Positions 36,457 to 48,562 of a stretch of 64,000 bases of DNA are shown here, piece by piece. A model generated the notes under the pieces. The model did not search any database and was not told the origin of the DNA. It worked only from the letters and a program-made list of their open reading frames with translations. This stretch comes from Stenogyne calaminthoides. Its lineage: Eukaryota; Streptophyta; Magnoliopsida; Lamiales; Lamiaceae. The stretch is from the NCBI GenBank assembly GCA_037126765.1, contig JBBCBC010000026.1, forward strand, positions 6,168,037 to 6,232,036, in the 5' to 3' direction. Numbering within the stretch: the stretch's first letter is position 1; each line of letters starts with the position of its first letter. Position numbers and translations under genes: made by a program.

Positions 36457-37166
36457 GTTTGTTATAACTTATGCGAGAAAGATATAAAAACGATAAATAA
36501 ATCGACATCAAAATTTTACGTGGTTCACTAACAATTTGTTAGCTACATCCACATGCATAAGAGAGGAGAATCGACAGCTTACGTGGTTTACTAACAATTT
36601 TTTAGTTACGTCCAGACCATGTTTATTTCTCCAACATATATAATACTAAATTGGAACTAAATTTGATCTTTAATTCCCTAAAAGATATTGGTTTGCAACT
36701 CGATCGTCAGAAGCACAATAGTAATTAAGTAGCACTCAATGACTAAAAAAATTATAATGTTAGGTGAAAGAGGTTGTAAGACGGATTAATACTAAAGTGT
36801 ATTTCCACTTATTTACCAGCTAATTTGTACCTAATTTTCTTTTAATTACTCAATGAATTGTTAATGCGCCCAAGTATAAAAATCAATTGTTTTCTCAACT
36901 AGGCAACTCACTTTTAATTAAGATAACATCGAGGCATGATTACTTTTCCAAAATAATATTGTAATTAATTTGCAGTGCAACTCGTCATGAGCGCAATAGG
37001 ACGTAGCACCATGAGACTAAAAAATTATTTAGTCAGAAGATGGTATTCTTTGAGATAGCTTTGTATGCACCAGTCTTGATTTTATATGAATTTTATAATC
37101 CTTTCATGCAAAACTTTTGCAGTTTTCTCACTTCAATTTGAAAATTCAAAAATATATTTCTAGATC

Positions 37167-37388
37167 ATGGCCTTTAGAGACTTAATTTATTGGGCCAAAA
37201 ACCAAAACCCTCAAATGGTGCTTCCGCTGTTTACTCCTGAGTGGTTGTCATCCGTATTTTGTTGTTATGTGATCTCTGGTTATGCATGTGTTGAAGTTTG
37301 CTAGTGAAATGTGGGGGGAATGGTTGCAATGTTGGGCTTATATGAGAGTTTGGGTTTTAGGCCAATAAATTAAGTCCCTAAAGCCCAT
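37167..37388. mobile_element. MITE with about 45-bp inverted termini
   Basis: GGCCTTTAGAGACTTAATTT...(to about 37213) is mirrored by a right arm (about 37343-37388) ending AATTAAGTCCCTAAAGCCC. The arms differ at a few positions and enclose about 130 bp. The target duplication is not clear. Confidence 0.65.
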
Positions 37389-38550
37389 AATTCTCTTCCC
37401 CTCTTCCTTTTTTTCAAACGTATTTCTGGCCTCGATCTTTGACCTCAATTATTCCATAATCTTCTCCCTAATTGATGCTTGATTGAGAATTCTTTGATTT
37501 ATAAAATGCTGGAGGAGCGTCCCTTTTGAAGTGGAATTCAAAAAAGTCTTTCTTTGTGAGTGAATCCCGAAATACTGTCTGAGCGTTGTGTGTTGAGAGA
37601 GAGGAAGAATTGGTCCATTGCTGTCACCGTCGCCGGAATAGGAGCCTGAGCCCAATCTCAACCTTAAGTCTCCCGTGACGGCCGATGGCACCGAAACCAA
37701 ACACTAGATCTTCAAATTAGGCAATTTTCGGATATGATACACATTATGATTTTATAACATAGGATAAATTTTTTAAAATAATTTTTCATTGTTGCTGCCC
37801 TGTCTTATCAAGATAACCCACGTTTCTGTTTTGAATATTCGAAAACCATATTTAGGGTGATTTCACTTTTAGTTTGTTTTGGCTATTATAAACTGGTATT
37901 TTAGTTATGTCATGTTGTGTCAAATATTCATAGTATTCCGAGATTTCTTGATGAAACCTGCATACTTGAAGAAAGAGAAAAGGCTATCTCCCATTTGGGC
38001 TTATTTGGGCTCGATTGTCCTACATTTACAAATTTTAAAATATATTTATATTCATATTTTTTAAAATATATTGTCCTAAATTTTCATGTTCATAAAAGCG
38101 GATGATTACAGGGTCATTTCAATAAAGTGTGAAAATTTATGGGACGAAAATGGTCTAATTCCCCCCCAACGTGCATTTCACATATACTTGATTTTTGTGC
38201 ATAATAGTGGCTGTGAATTAATTTATATTATTATTTTCTCTAAATATTATTTCAACGTTGTATGTTATGACCGATTCTCGATTAAAGGTGAAAGTGTGTG
38301 TGCGTGTTTTTACTGTGTTGTCAAATATTTATATAAATATACATGACGACATATAACAACGGAAGACTTAAAAATACTTTGCAAATTAATTCAAAATTTG
38401 GTATAGTCTAAATTCAGTCTATACAAGCCTCATGACTAAAAACTTCACTACAACGAGTAGTGACACAAACAAGGACCTTTTTCAAGACCATAAAAAAAGG
38501 TATAGAATAAACACACACTTCCCTAACAATCTTTCTACAAGTATGGTAGC
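37389..38550. other. Spacer, no recognised gene
   Basis: An 83-codon frame on the minus strand (37449-37700) and a leader-like GA-rich stretch followed by a 12-codon plus-strand frame (ATG at 37686) are present. Neither resembles a family I know. The rest is AT-rich and non-coding. Confidence 0.45.
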
Positions 38551-38850
38551 TGTTAGGGAAATTAAATAAACAAATTAATTCCACACACCTCTACAAGTTC
38601 GGACTTTTAGATGAGACAAAAATCTTTCAATGGCATCTGAGCCTACATGCTCACGCCCACGTCCTGTTTCGATTCCCGCTGAAAGAAACTTCACCCATAT
38701 TAAATTGTCCACTTCGATGAGTCTCCTTCCAATGATGGAGTAAGAGAGTTCAACCCACGAGTGAGGGGGAGTGTTAGGGAAATTAAATAAACGAATTAAT
38801 TCCAATTCTCTCTACAAGTTTGGACTTTTAGATGAGACAAAATTATTTCA
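38551..38850 (+). mobile_element. Complete SMART/TRIM-type LTR retroelement, 300 bp
   Basis: Two 79-bp LTRs (38551-38629 and 38772-38850) both start TGTTAGGGAAATTAAATAAA and end in TTTCA or a close variant. Directly after the left LTR comes TGGCATCTGAGC (38631-38642), two mismatches from the usual primer-binding site. Directly before the right LTR lies the polypurine tract GTGAGGGGGAG. Flanks GTAGC and GTAGT suggest a 4-5 bp target duplication. Only about 140 bp of interior remains and no protein is coded, so it must have moved using proteins of another element. Confidence 0.85.
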
Positions 38851-39056
38851 GTAGTGATCCTATTCGACCTAGCATATATTTACAAGACAAAATTAAAGAT
38901 CCAACGTTGATTGAAATGTTGTGATATATTCGACCAACACAAACAGATAATACAGACCTCACACTCCTTGATGCACTAAGCACTCGATAGGTTGTGTCTT
39001 GTATGTTATCTTTAATTTCTGATATTCAATGCATGCTTGTACTTATAGAGTTCGAA

Positions 39057-39861
39057 CCCAATTGCATTTCCCACCCACTAGGGAATTTTGGATGTCCTAT
39101 AACAGCTTCAACCCTTCCTCCACTATCTAGCATAACCATCCATGTTCTTCTCCCTTTTCACTCTTACAATTTGCAACCACTTGACTGGTTGACCGCACTG
39201 TCGAGTGCGATAAAAATATACCCTTGTCTACTCTGCTAAATCGTAGTAGTGATAGGTAAGGGGTCAATCCAAAGGGAATGTAAAATAATTATTATGCTAA
39301 CTAAATGGATTTAATGGAAACTTACTCAACAAACAAATAGGGGGTGTTTGGATTGGTTTTCTAAATACTACTGAAACAAAATCAAAATAACTAAAATAAC
39401 AAATAAAATCAATCAATAAAAGGCTTCCAATTCACAGTTCATTCATCCCTCAGTTCTAATTATATTAATTAAATATAACGTCTGATTCTTCTTGCTCATA
39501 GACTAATGTCCCTCAATAAACAACAAGCTATGTTTATCGGTATTCCCCCTTAATTATGTTCAATTGAAACAAGCTCTTCAACAAACCTTTTTAGCCGAAC
39601 AGTCTAGATACGATTTAATTCGGCAAAAGCATTAAATTCTAGGATAAAGGACGAACAAATTCCCAAATAGGCAAGCTCGATTAGAAAAATTTGATTTATA
39701 TCACCCTAGCAAAATATTACTAGTTGCTACCAATTGCCATAAATTTATAACAATTACGGATTATAAATTATGAACTAGCATGCATGTAATAATTAAATAA
39801 TCTAGGTGATCAATTTAAATTAAATAATCAAGCATGAAAGAAAATAAAACAGATGAGTTTA
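39057..39861. repeat. Copia-flanking repeat, second copy
   Basis: Almost identical to 21093-21904. It joins the truncated copia RNase H at the same base as the first copy, so the fusion predates the duplication. Confidence 0.75.
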
Positions 39862-41855
39862 AATTATCTTCTGTGGGAACACGTTCTAACTCTATTTCTC
39901 CTCTAGCGATTATCTCTCGTATTAAGTGATAACGTCTCGGTACATGCTTGTTTCTGTTATTGGATCTCAGTTCCCTTGCTTGTGCAACCGCACCAGTAAT
40001 GTACTCAACTTCGGTTGTTGAATCCGCGGTTGTCTCTTGCTTGGAACTATTACAACTAACTGCCCCACCATTGAGAGTGAAAACATAACCTGACTGTGAC
40101 TTGTAATCATCACAGTCGGACTGGAAACTGGCGTCAACATACACAGTTCCAACTAGTTCTGACTGTCCACCATAGACAAGAAATCAATCTTTTGTACGTC
40201 TAAGGTACTTCAGAATGTTCTTGACAGCAATCCAGTGAGCTTCACCTGGATTCTGCTGGTATCTACCAGTGATGCTGACAGCGAAGGCCACATCAAGCCT
40301 AGTGCAAGTCATGGACATGATGGAACCAATTGCAGATACATATGGTACATCCTTCATGTGCTGGATATCAGCTTCTGTGGAAGGACAATCCTTCTTTGAT
40401 AGCTTTATCCCAAGACATGTCGGTAGAGAACCTCTCTTAGAGTTCCCCATCGCAAATCGCTTTAGCACCTTATCTACATAGGTGGACTGTGACAGCCCCA
40501 ACATCTTCTTGGATCTATCCTTGTGGATCTTGATCCCTAAGATGTAGCAGACTTCACCAAGATCCTTCATCATGAAGGTCTTTGACAACAAATCTTTAAT
40601 GATCTGCATTAACGGGATATTGTTTCCCAAAATCAATATGTCATTGACATACACGATTATGAAAATAATATTCTTCCTGTTGCGTTTACAATAAACGTAA
40701 GGATCTTTCGAATTTCTGATGAAGTCAAAACTTGATAGCTTCATCAAATCGGATATTCCAACTTCTAGAAGCTTACTTCAATCCATAAATGGATCTCTTT
40801 AGCTTGCATACTAAATTAGAGTTTGTCTTAGATGTAAAACCTTCCTGTTGAGTCATAAACGCTTCCTTATCAATGTTTGCATTAAGGAAAGCTGTTTTGA
40901 CATCCATCTACCAAATCTCATAATCATAGTGTCTTTCTTTATCGCAAAATAAAATTCGAATGGACTTGATCTTTTTGCAAAATCGGTGAGAAGGTCTCAT
41001 CATAGTCAATGCCTTAGCGTCGACTATCACCCTTCGCCACCAACCTAACTTTGTAGGTTTGTACTTTGCCATTTGCATGGGTCTAACCTCTTTAGGCAAC
41101 TCAACCAAGTCCCAGACTTGATTGACGTACATCGAGTCCATTTCGGGTTTCATGGTTTCATGCCACTTCCCTGAATCAATATCTGATATTGCTTTAGAAT
41201 AAGTATTAGGATCGTCCTTATCCGGTATGTCCACATTATCGAGTTCCTCCATGATGTAATTGTATCTAATGGGCGGATTATGATTTCTAATTGACTTACA
41301 GAGCTGTGGTTGTGCAGGATGTACATTCTGATCGTGAAAATTTTGGAGAGTCCTCAAGAGCTACACTTTCAGATGCCTCTTGGGTGGGAGTTTGAACTAT
41401 GCTGTTCTCATTCAGCCCACTTGGAGGTTCTTGCACAGGCAAGCAAACTCCAATTAAGCTCCCACTGGCTGAAAGACGATCACCTAGTGAAAGACTCCCA
41501 AAGTGAAAGTTGTTGAATGCTCCCACTGATTCCTTGTCATGTTATTTTGACAAGATATCAGTCTCTTTGTTAATTTGTGGTTCTTGAATTTCTTCAAGTT
41601 CCATCAGCTTACGACCTTGTTCCTTAAAGACATAGTCTTCTTCGAGGAGCTTGGTCTGCCTAGAAACAATCACTGATTGTTTCTCAGGTAGATAGAAGTT
41701 ATATCCTTTAGTTTTCTTAGGATATCTCACAAAGTAACCCTTTTCACCTTTGGATTCCAACTTATCGGTAAGCATCCTTTTCACAATCACGGGGCAACCC
41801 CATGTTTGATATGTGTAAAAGTTGGCTTTTTGCCACACCATAGTTCATATGGTAT
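39862..41855 (-). pseudogene. Copia pol relic: integrase C-terminus, reverse transcriptase, RNase H (recombinant)
   Basis: Minus strand. Integrase end (WGCPVIVKRM, GYFVRYPKKTKGY), linker, reverse-transcriptase start (VWDLVELPKEVRPM), core with IIVYVNDILILGNN (first catalytic Asp replaced by Asn), DLGEVCYILGIKIHKDRSKK, then RNase H (YVDASFQSDCDDYKS, SSKQETT). An in-frame TGA separates reverse transcriptase from RNase H. The part above about 40545 matches the 25.4-26.7 kb relic, and the part below about 40538 matches the 21.9-22.6 kb relic. It therefore looks like a crossover product of those two, lacking the LTR between them. It ends at the LINE junction. Confidence 0.82.
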
Positions 41856-41869
41856 ATGCTCATCATGGA

Positions 41870-43640
41870 CCATTCATACGATGAAGACTAAGAGGAGGGG
41901 TAATAGGGGCGATGTTGCTATGAAAATTGATATTAGCAAGGCATACGACAGAGTAGATTGGCATTTTCTGACTAGCATGCTTCATCGGATGGGGATCTGT
42001 GATAAATGGGTTGATTGGATGAGTTTATGTGTACAGACTGTGGAGTACTCTTTTGTGGTTAACGAGGGAATTGTTGGTCCTATCTCACCCGGCAGAGGTC
42101 TTCGACAAGGTGATCCTCTTTCACCTTATCTCTTTATCTTGTGTGCCGAGGGCCTTTCGAGTTTACTTAAGCTTGAGAATCAGAGGGGGAACATTCACGG
42201 GAGTAGAGTTTGTCACCGAGCTCCATCTATCTCTCACCTTATGTTCGCTAATGATTGCCTTCTTTTTTGTCGGGCTACTGTGGAAGAGTGTCAAACGTTG
42301 AAATCAGTTTTGGATTTGTATGAGATGGGCTTCAGGCAAGCCATTAATTACTCAAAATCCGCAATTTCTATATAGTACCAATGTCTTGGTGATAATAGAG
42401 CGGCTTTGAGCAATATCCTTGGGTTCGATAATCCTCTGAACACGGGAAGGTATCTGGGCCTTCCCTCGTTAGTCGGGAGGAATAAATCTGAAATTTTCAG
42501 CCACATCAAGGACCGACTGTGGAGCAAACTTCAAAGCTGGAGGAATAAAAAGCTTTCGAAAGCGGGGAAGGAGGTCCTCTTGAAATCTGATGCCCAAGCA
42601 ATTATGGCTTATTGTATGAGCACTTTTCTTCTTTCGCCTTCGTTACTGGAAGATCTAGGGACGACGATGAACTCGTTTTGGTGGGGTCACGGGTCGAACC
42701 AAAAAAAAGGGATCAAGTGGGAAGCCTGTGAGTCTCTTTGCAAGCACAAGTCAGTGGGAGGTATGAGCTTTCGACACCTTTATGTTTTTAATGTTGCCAT
42801 GTTGGGCAAATTGGGTTGGAAACTTCTGAATAATCCTGGTTCTATAGTGGGTCGAATCCTAAAAACGAAATACTTTTCCTCAACTGATTTTCTTAATGCT
42901 AATATGGGATATAATCCTAGCTACACGTGGAGGAGTATACACGAGGCTCGGGATTTGGTTAGGCGTGGAACGAGGTGGAAGGTCGGAGGAGGTGAGAATG
43001 TTAACATTTGGGGAAGCTCTTGGGTGGATAGTGATGCTTCTTTTTATATATCAACGACTCCACTGCCTACTTTTGAGGATATGGTTGTAAATGATTTGTT
43101 CATTCCCGGTACGAGGGTTTGGGGCCGAGACCTCATTGATGAGGCGTTTAACCCGGGTGACATAGATGTCATTCTAAAAACAACGCCAGCTCCTATGGGA
43201 TGTAATGATAAGCGTATTTGGCATTTTTTTGCAAACGGCAAATATTCGGTTAAATCAGCCTACAACTTGGCTATGCGTCTTATAAACGATGACCAACCAC
43301 GTCTTTGATTCCCCATGGCAAAAAACTTTGGGCGTGTAAGGTGCCTCCAAAGGTGAAATCATGTTATTGGAGGATATGTAAGGGATGGATGCGGTTACTT
43401 ACCAAACCGATTCGCGGGGTATAAATATATCCGCTTTGTTGTGTCGATTTGTGAAGCTCAAATTGAGACGGTATGGCATGCCTTCGTGGATTGCCCATTC
43501 GCTAAAGGTTGTTGGATAGAAAGTGGAGTGTGGGATGATCTGGAACGTTTAATACATCTTTGCAGAGATAGCCATCGAGATCTGTTTCTTGGGATGTTGC
43601 AAAAAGATGACGATGGGGATGATCTTGCGACTCTCATGAT
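41870..43640 (+). pseudogene. LINE ORF2 fragment: reverse transcriptase and zf-RVT, copy B
   Basis: DISKAYDRVDW and RQGDPLSPYLF are present. The catalytic motif reads FANDCLLF, so the first of the paired Asp residues is Asn, which should abolish polymerase activity. The frame shifts at about 42330-42400, then runs open from 42406 to 43308 through the thumb (KDRLWSKLQSWRNKKLSKAGK) and the connection to the zf-RVT region. More shifts break the Cys/His segment (43310-43520), which still reads ICEAQIETVWHAFVDCPF. Copy A keeps the Asp here, so the change is specific to this copy. Confidence 0.8.
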
Positions 43641-43822
43641 GGTGGTGTGGTAAATTTGGAAATCCCGTAATGACGTTGTTTGGGGAAAAGAAGCGATCCG
43701 TGTCTCTTGGTGTGTCCATCGGTGAGGATGTCCTTGAGGAGTGGAAAGCGGTGCGGTCTCGGCCACCGGAGGAGAGCTACGTGAGTCGGTGCTCTAAATA
43801 GCATGTTCCGCCAGGTGGTGTT

Positions 43823-44287
43823 ATGAAACTAAATGTTGATGCGGGGTTTTTTTGCTGATGCATTGCTCACGGGGATCGGCATGGTTCTGAGGGACGACGA
43901 AGGGGAGTTTGTTGCTGGGCGTACCTTAACACACATGGGTTTGATGAAGATCGATGAAGGAGAAGCATGGGATGCGTTTGAAGCGATCAAATGGGCAACA
44001 AGTTTGAGCTTGTCTCAAGTGGAAATTGAGTTGGATGCTAAGAGAGTGGTGGGCGCTAAGTGCAAGAACCCTAAGTGCTTGATACTACTTTCGGGGACTT
44101 CGTTGATAGAGGGAAGGAGATCCTGCGTTCATTGCCTGATTTCAAGATTTCTTGGGTTAGTCGAAATGCCAATACTACGGCACATTCTTTTGCTAGAAAT
44201 TCTCATTTTTTCGAGAGTCCTCATTGTTGGGTGGAGCCTCCGGTTTTTGTGGATGGCCTACTCGATGGGTGCTATGTTTGCACCTAG
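43823..44287 (+). pseudogene. LINE RNase H domain, copy B
   Basis: LNVDAGFF, then after a shift in the T-run GIGMVLRDDEGEFVAGRTL, EAWDAFEAIKWA and ELDAKRVV. A further shift near 44055 separates the end (FKISWVSRNANTTAHSFARN, WVEPPVF). The shift in the T-run is shared with copy A and so predates the duplication. Confidence 0.72.
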
Positions 44288-44710
44288 GTTTTGGTGTCTT
44301 CGAAAAAAAAAACAAACTCTGCATTATTTGTTTATAAATCTCATCTCATTCACCTTGACATGTGAATAAAACTTTTATCTAAATGATTGATTCTCAGTCA
44401 TAAATAAATAAAGTTTTATCTATATATATTTTTTTAAGCAATAAAAATTTAACTATTAAATGTACTTTCTATGGTTAGTTTGATCAGTCCATCGACCGTA
44501 GGCAAGTACGTTGGTCCTAATAATGATACAATATATTTTCCCTATATATCTCTATGCATGTGATTATTATATTCCTGGTAAGTAGATACTCAATTTAAAG
44601 GAAAATTTCAATTACAAAGATCAAGTATAGTTGACATTGCATTACTTTGATCGTACTCATTATTTCACAAGTTTTAAGTTAATAAATTAAAGGGTTTCAA
44701 AGCTAAAACG

Positions 44711-45021
44711 GTTTTTTTCTTTTTTTTTTTAAAATTAAATTATTAATTTATATTAAATATTTAAAATTTTAAATCTATATTCCTCTCACATTTTTCTCCA
44801 ACACTTTTCGATGTGGGATAAATGTAAGGTGGAGACAAAATTTATAAAATATGATATGAAAAGTTATAAAATATATATTATAATTTTTTGTAGGTGTATA
44901 TTTATTTTATTTTTTTTAACTAAACATAGAAAAGCGGTTGAACCACCGGTTGAACCACTTTTGAACCGTTGACCGGTTGGTTCAATCTGGGATTCGATCA
45001 CCGGTTCGGTTATGAAAACAT
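44711..45021. mobile_element. Copy-B-specific 311-bp insertion between 150-bp direct repeats
   Basis: Copy A has one continuous stretch here. In copy B the 150 bp at 44561-44710 is repeated at 45022-45171, with this block in between. The block has TTCGATGTGGGATAAATG and, at its right end, repeated CCGGTTGAACC/GGTTGAACCAC words. No protein is coded. The flanking duplication is far too long for a transposon target site. Confidence 0.7.
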
Positions 45022-45832
45022 TGATTATTATATTCCTTGTAAGTAGATACTCAATTTAAAGGAAAATTTCAATTACAAACATCAAGTATAGTTGACATTG
45101 CATTACTTTGATCGTACTCATTATTTCACAAGTTTTAAGTTAATAAATTAAAGGGTTTCAAAGCTAAAACGAGAATAAAATAAGGTTTACACACTTTATG
45201 CACAAGCTCAACGATAGTAGTTCAACTAACCATTTCATTTAAACAAATGGTTTGAATTGTTATCTTACTCAAGCTTGTACACTCTGCACTACTTAGGGCA
45301 CAAATTCTTTTTGTTAAAAATATGTACACATAACCTTTAAACTTTTTATCCTCACTCAATTAGTTTGGGAAAACAAGAAATATTTTTTATTTTATAAGAG
45401 CTTCCTGTTCGGTGGCCCATTGACACATTAATTTTTATCGATAAAAAAAAAAATTACTCATTTTGATTAAAAAAAAAAAAACCACCTCCATAAGAAAAGA
45501 AATTCTATTAACTTTGTAGTGAAACAATTTATATGCCCTTGTTACAATTTTCTTTTACCTACATGACCCACATCTAATTCGTTTCGGGTTAATCCACTAT
45601 GTACTTTACTTTTGAACTTTACTTTTGAAATATATTTGTTCCAAAAGCGAGAAATGAGTAATTTTCTTTTATTTTATTTATCGAAGAGTGTGGATAATTT
45701 TCTCTTTTGTTATGAAAATGAGTATTTTTAACATTCTTCAATTTTTATTTATTCTTTTTTATATTTGAGTACATGTGAGATTTAAAGAGGATCAATGATC
45801 ATTTAGGAAAAAAAATACACTATATTTAAAAT

Positions 45833-47170
45833 TAGAGTAGTCGAGACAGGCGGCAAGACGGGGCAGGCCAAAATCCACAAAAGCCCGCCTTTTGGCGGTT
45901 GAAGCGGTCATGGTTTAAAAGGGGCAAAAAACCCCAACCCAACATCCCAATTCCCAACTAGGGGTGAAAAATATATCAAAAATACTGGGTATCTTAGATA
46001 TCGCATCGGAAATATCTTGAATTTACCAAAATTTTTTCGATTATCTGGGACTTTTCGATAAATATGGTATCGTGTCGAATTTTTTTGATTCATAGAATTA
46101 TAAATTTTTCAAAAGTCATGGTATACCGGTATACCGAATATATATTAATACAATCGAAATATTTTTTCGGTATACTTAAGATATCTTATACATTGGTTAT
46201 ATACCATACCATATTTAGAAAAAAAAAATATAATACATTATATTTTTTTAATTTAATTAATGTTGAATGGTGAAATGAGATACCGTTTTTGTGTGTAAAT
46301 TTATCCGTTTATTTTGAATAGTCTATGTGAGTTTCCTGATTCAAGCGGGAAATTAAACATCGTAGAATTTTTTTGAGTGTTCCCAATAGTTAAAAAACCA
46401 GTCTTTAACGGAGATATATGTTGTTAAGAGATTATTATTCATAAAATATAGGTTTTTTAAATAAATAATCAAGGTATGAACGGTATACCGTTAATTCAGT
46501 ATGTACCAAAAATTTCGATGATAATGACGGTATCCGAAATTTTGGGGACGATATCTGATATGTGATTTTAGCATACCAAAATTTTCGGTACAGTACGGTA
46601 TGTATTTTCACATACCATAAATTATGATATGACCTATCCCAGACGTGCGATGCAGATGCAGTATGCCACCCCTACTTCCAACCCACTAATTGGCAGGTCG
46701 AAGGTCCAGCGAAGCAACTCCATGTTATATTTTTTTAAAAGCTCTAATACATTAAATTCATCAAAATCAAATGAAATCAAACAATTTATGTTGGTTATTA
46801 TCACCATAAAAATCAAAATAAAATATTTCTCCCAAATAAATTTAATATTTCATTAGTCACAAATATAACTTCAAATAAATTGAAGTTCACCATTAATCAA
46901 TCATAACAATTTATAAATATAGTTTCCTACTTATTAAATTTATCATCAATAAACATAAAATTTATAGAATATCTCGAAAAATAACATTATAATTACTAAA
47001 ATGTATAATAAAAAAAAAAATTAGGAGGGAGGCCTAGCCGCCGTTTTTAAACCAAATTTAGGACCATCTAGGGCCACCTCGAAATGGGGTTAAGAATTTT
47101 CTTAGTCCGACCCACCTATTAAGCAAGGGGGACGAGCTGGCCAACGGGTCCAACCCATTTTGACAGCTCA
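45833..47170. mobile_element. hAT-like non-autonomous element, outer (copy B)
   Basis: Counterpart of 3689-5040, with the same ends and the same TTTAAAAT flanks. It contains the nested MITE at 45959-46674. The GC-rich subterminal parts differ from copy A more than the AT-rich parts do. Confidence 0.6.
45959..46674. mobile_element. hAT-type MITE with TAGGGGTG termini (nested, copy B)
   Basis: TAGGGGTG...CACCCCTA as in copy A. Many of the ACCGGTATACC palindromes are altered here. Confidence 0.7.
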
Positions 47171-47896
47171 ATTTAAAATATAGAAATATAGATATTAACA
47201 CAATATTTTTTGTAAATTTAAATATAAATTATTAATTCATTTGAATATAAATAGTTGGTGAATTTTAAAACACCTTTTTCCCTGACATGCTTATAGTTTT
47301 GCATATTTATGTCTATATATATCGGTTTGATTCCCCTGTTTCACTTTTTGTACTTTATTGGTGTTACACCCTTCTGAATCTTTAACACATAAGCCCAGAA
47401 TATGGTGATTCGTTGGATATTTTTTATTATTCCACGTGTCATCCATCCATATTATGAAACACAAAGTGAAACACTAATTATGGAATAGGTGATCTCATTC
47501 CCCATATATATATAATAATAAAAATCGGCCTAAATTTAGAAATCAAACATTAAATTTGAATGGAATAGGTAGTTAGTTTCTTGTTATTTGGCAAAATAAT
47601 TTATTTGGATAATTATGTTAACTAGTGCTACTGCTATAGATTGCAAACATTGTACAAAAAAAGTGAACAAAATAATAGTTTTATTGTCAATAATGTGATA
47701 AACATGATGTTTGACGAATTTGAGTTATAAAGTCAAAGTGTTTGTGGTAGATGATGTGTAGTTTATGAAGTAAAAGAACACCTGATTCATATTAGGTTCT
47801 TTATTAAATACCTTTTTTTTAAAGATATTGAATTAGTACTCATCAAACATTAAATTAAAGTGTACACTCAACGTTTTTGAAATGGTGGCTAAAAAT

Positions 47897-48169
47897 CAAG
47901 GTTGCAAAAATCGGTTTAGACGGCGCCGATCGACCCGGCTTTAATCAAATCGACGAGAAAAATTGATGGGGATGTTAGGCGGCGCTTAGATTTGGTCAAG
48001 ACGGCGCCCTAGGCGACACAGGCGGCCCGGTCGGCTAGTCGGATTCCGGTCACAAAGTCGAGCACCAACATCCATCCATCGCCCATTGCCGCCACCCACC
48101 CACCCTCGTCGTTGCAGCATTTGCCATATATATATGTATATGTAGTGTTTGTTTTGGTCTTTGTCCATC

Positions 48170-48223
<54 letters not shown>

Positions 48224-48554
48224 TGTATGTAGTGTGATATATATGTATGTGTATGTACCTATATCTACACTCTATAGCTATTAATGTGATATATATGGCA
48301 GAGTGAACAATACATATATCTATGCAAGGAAGGTTCACATGGATTTTCAGGCGGCAAAAGTGTTGGGTGGAGCGCAGTACGTCGATCCTCATTTAAAGTT
48401 GTTGAATTTAAATTTAAATTCTCGTTATCAGATGCTATAAATATTGAAAAAAAAAAAAAAAAAAAAATCAGAAAAGTCTAGGTGGCGCCTAGTGGCCAAG
48501 ACGCTAGGTGGTTAGAAAACGCTCGATTTTCGACTTTCAACTTCTACACCCTTG
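47897..48554. mobile_element. hAT-family non-autonomous element (copy B)
   Basis: Counterpart of 5807-6466, with CTAAAAAT on both sides (47889-47896 and 48555-48562) and the same CAAGG/CCTTG ends. It contains an (AT)n run at 48172-48219 and an A-run at about 48449-48468, longer than in copy A. Confidence 0.78.
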
Positions 48555-48562
48555 CTAAAAAT

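Larger units (their letters stand above)
34138..37141. repeat. Duplicated block, second copy (copia gag-integrase half)
   Basis: Pairs with 27186-30337 in the same orientation. This copy retains the primer-binding site (36445-36456) and a 5' LTR edge, and lacks part of the LTR found in the other. Confidence 0.8.
41860..44312 (+). mobile_element. L1-type LINE relic, 5'-truncated, copy B
   Basis: Same extent as copy A, from reverse-transcriptase motif A to the A-run (44302-44312), with the same copia junction at its 5' edge. It has extra frameshifts near 42330, 42375, 43308 and 43400, so it is more degraded than copy A. Confidence 0.85.

Noticed and set aside
37449..37700. 83-codon minus-strand frame and a plus-strand ATG at 37686 after a leader-like stretch
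   Set aside because: No family similarity that I recognise, no splice or second-exon evidence. Reported only as spacer content.
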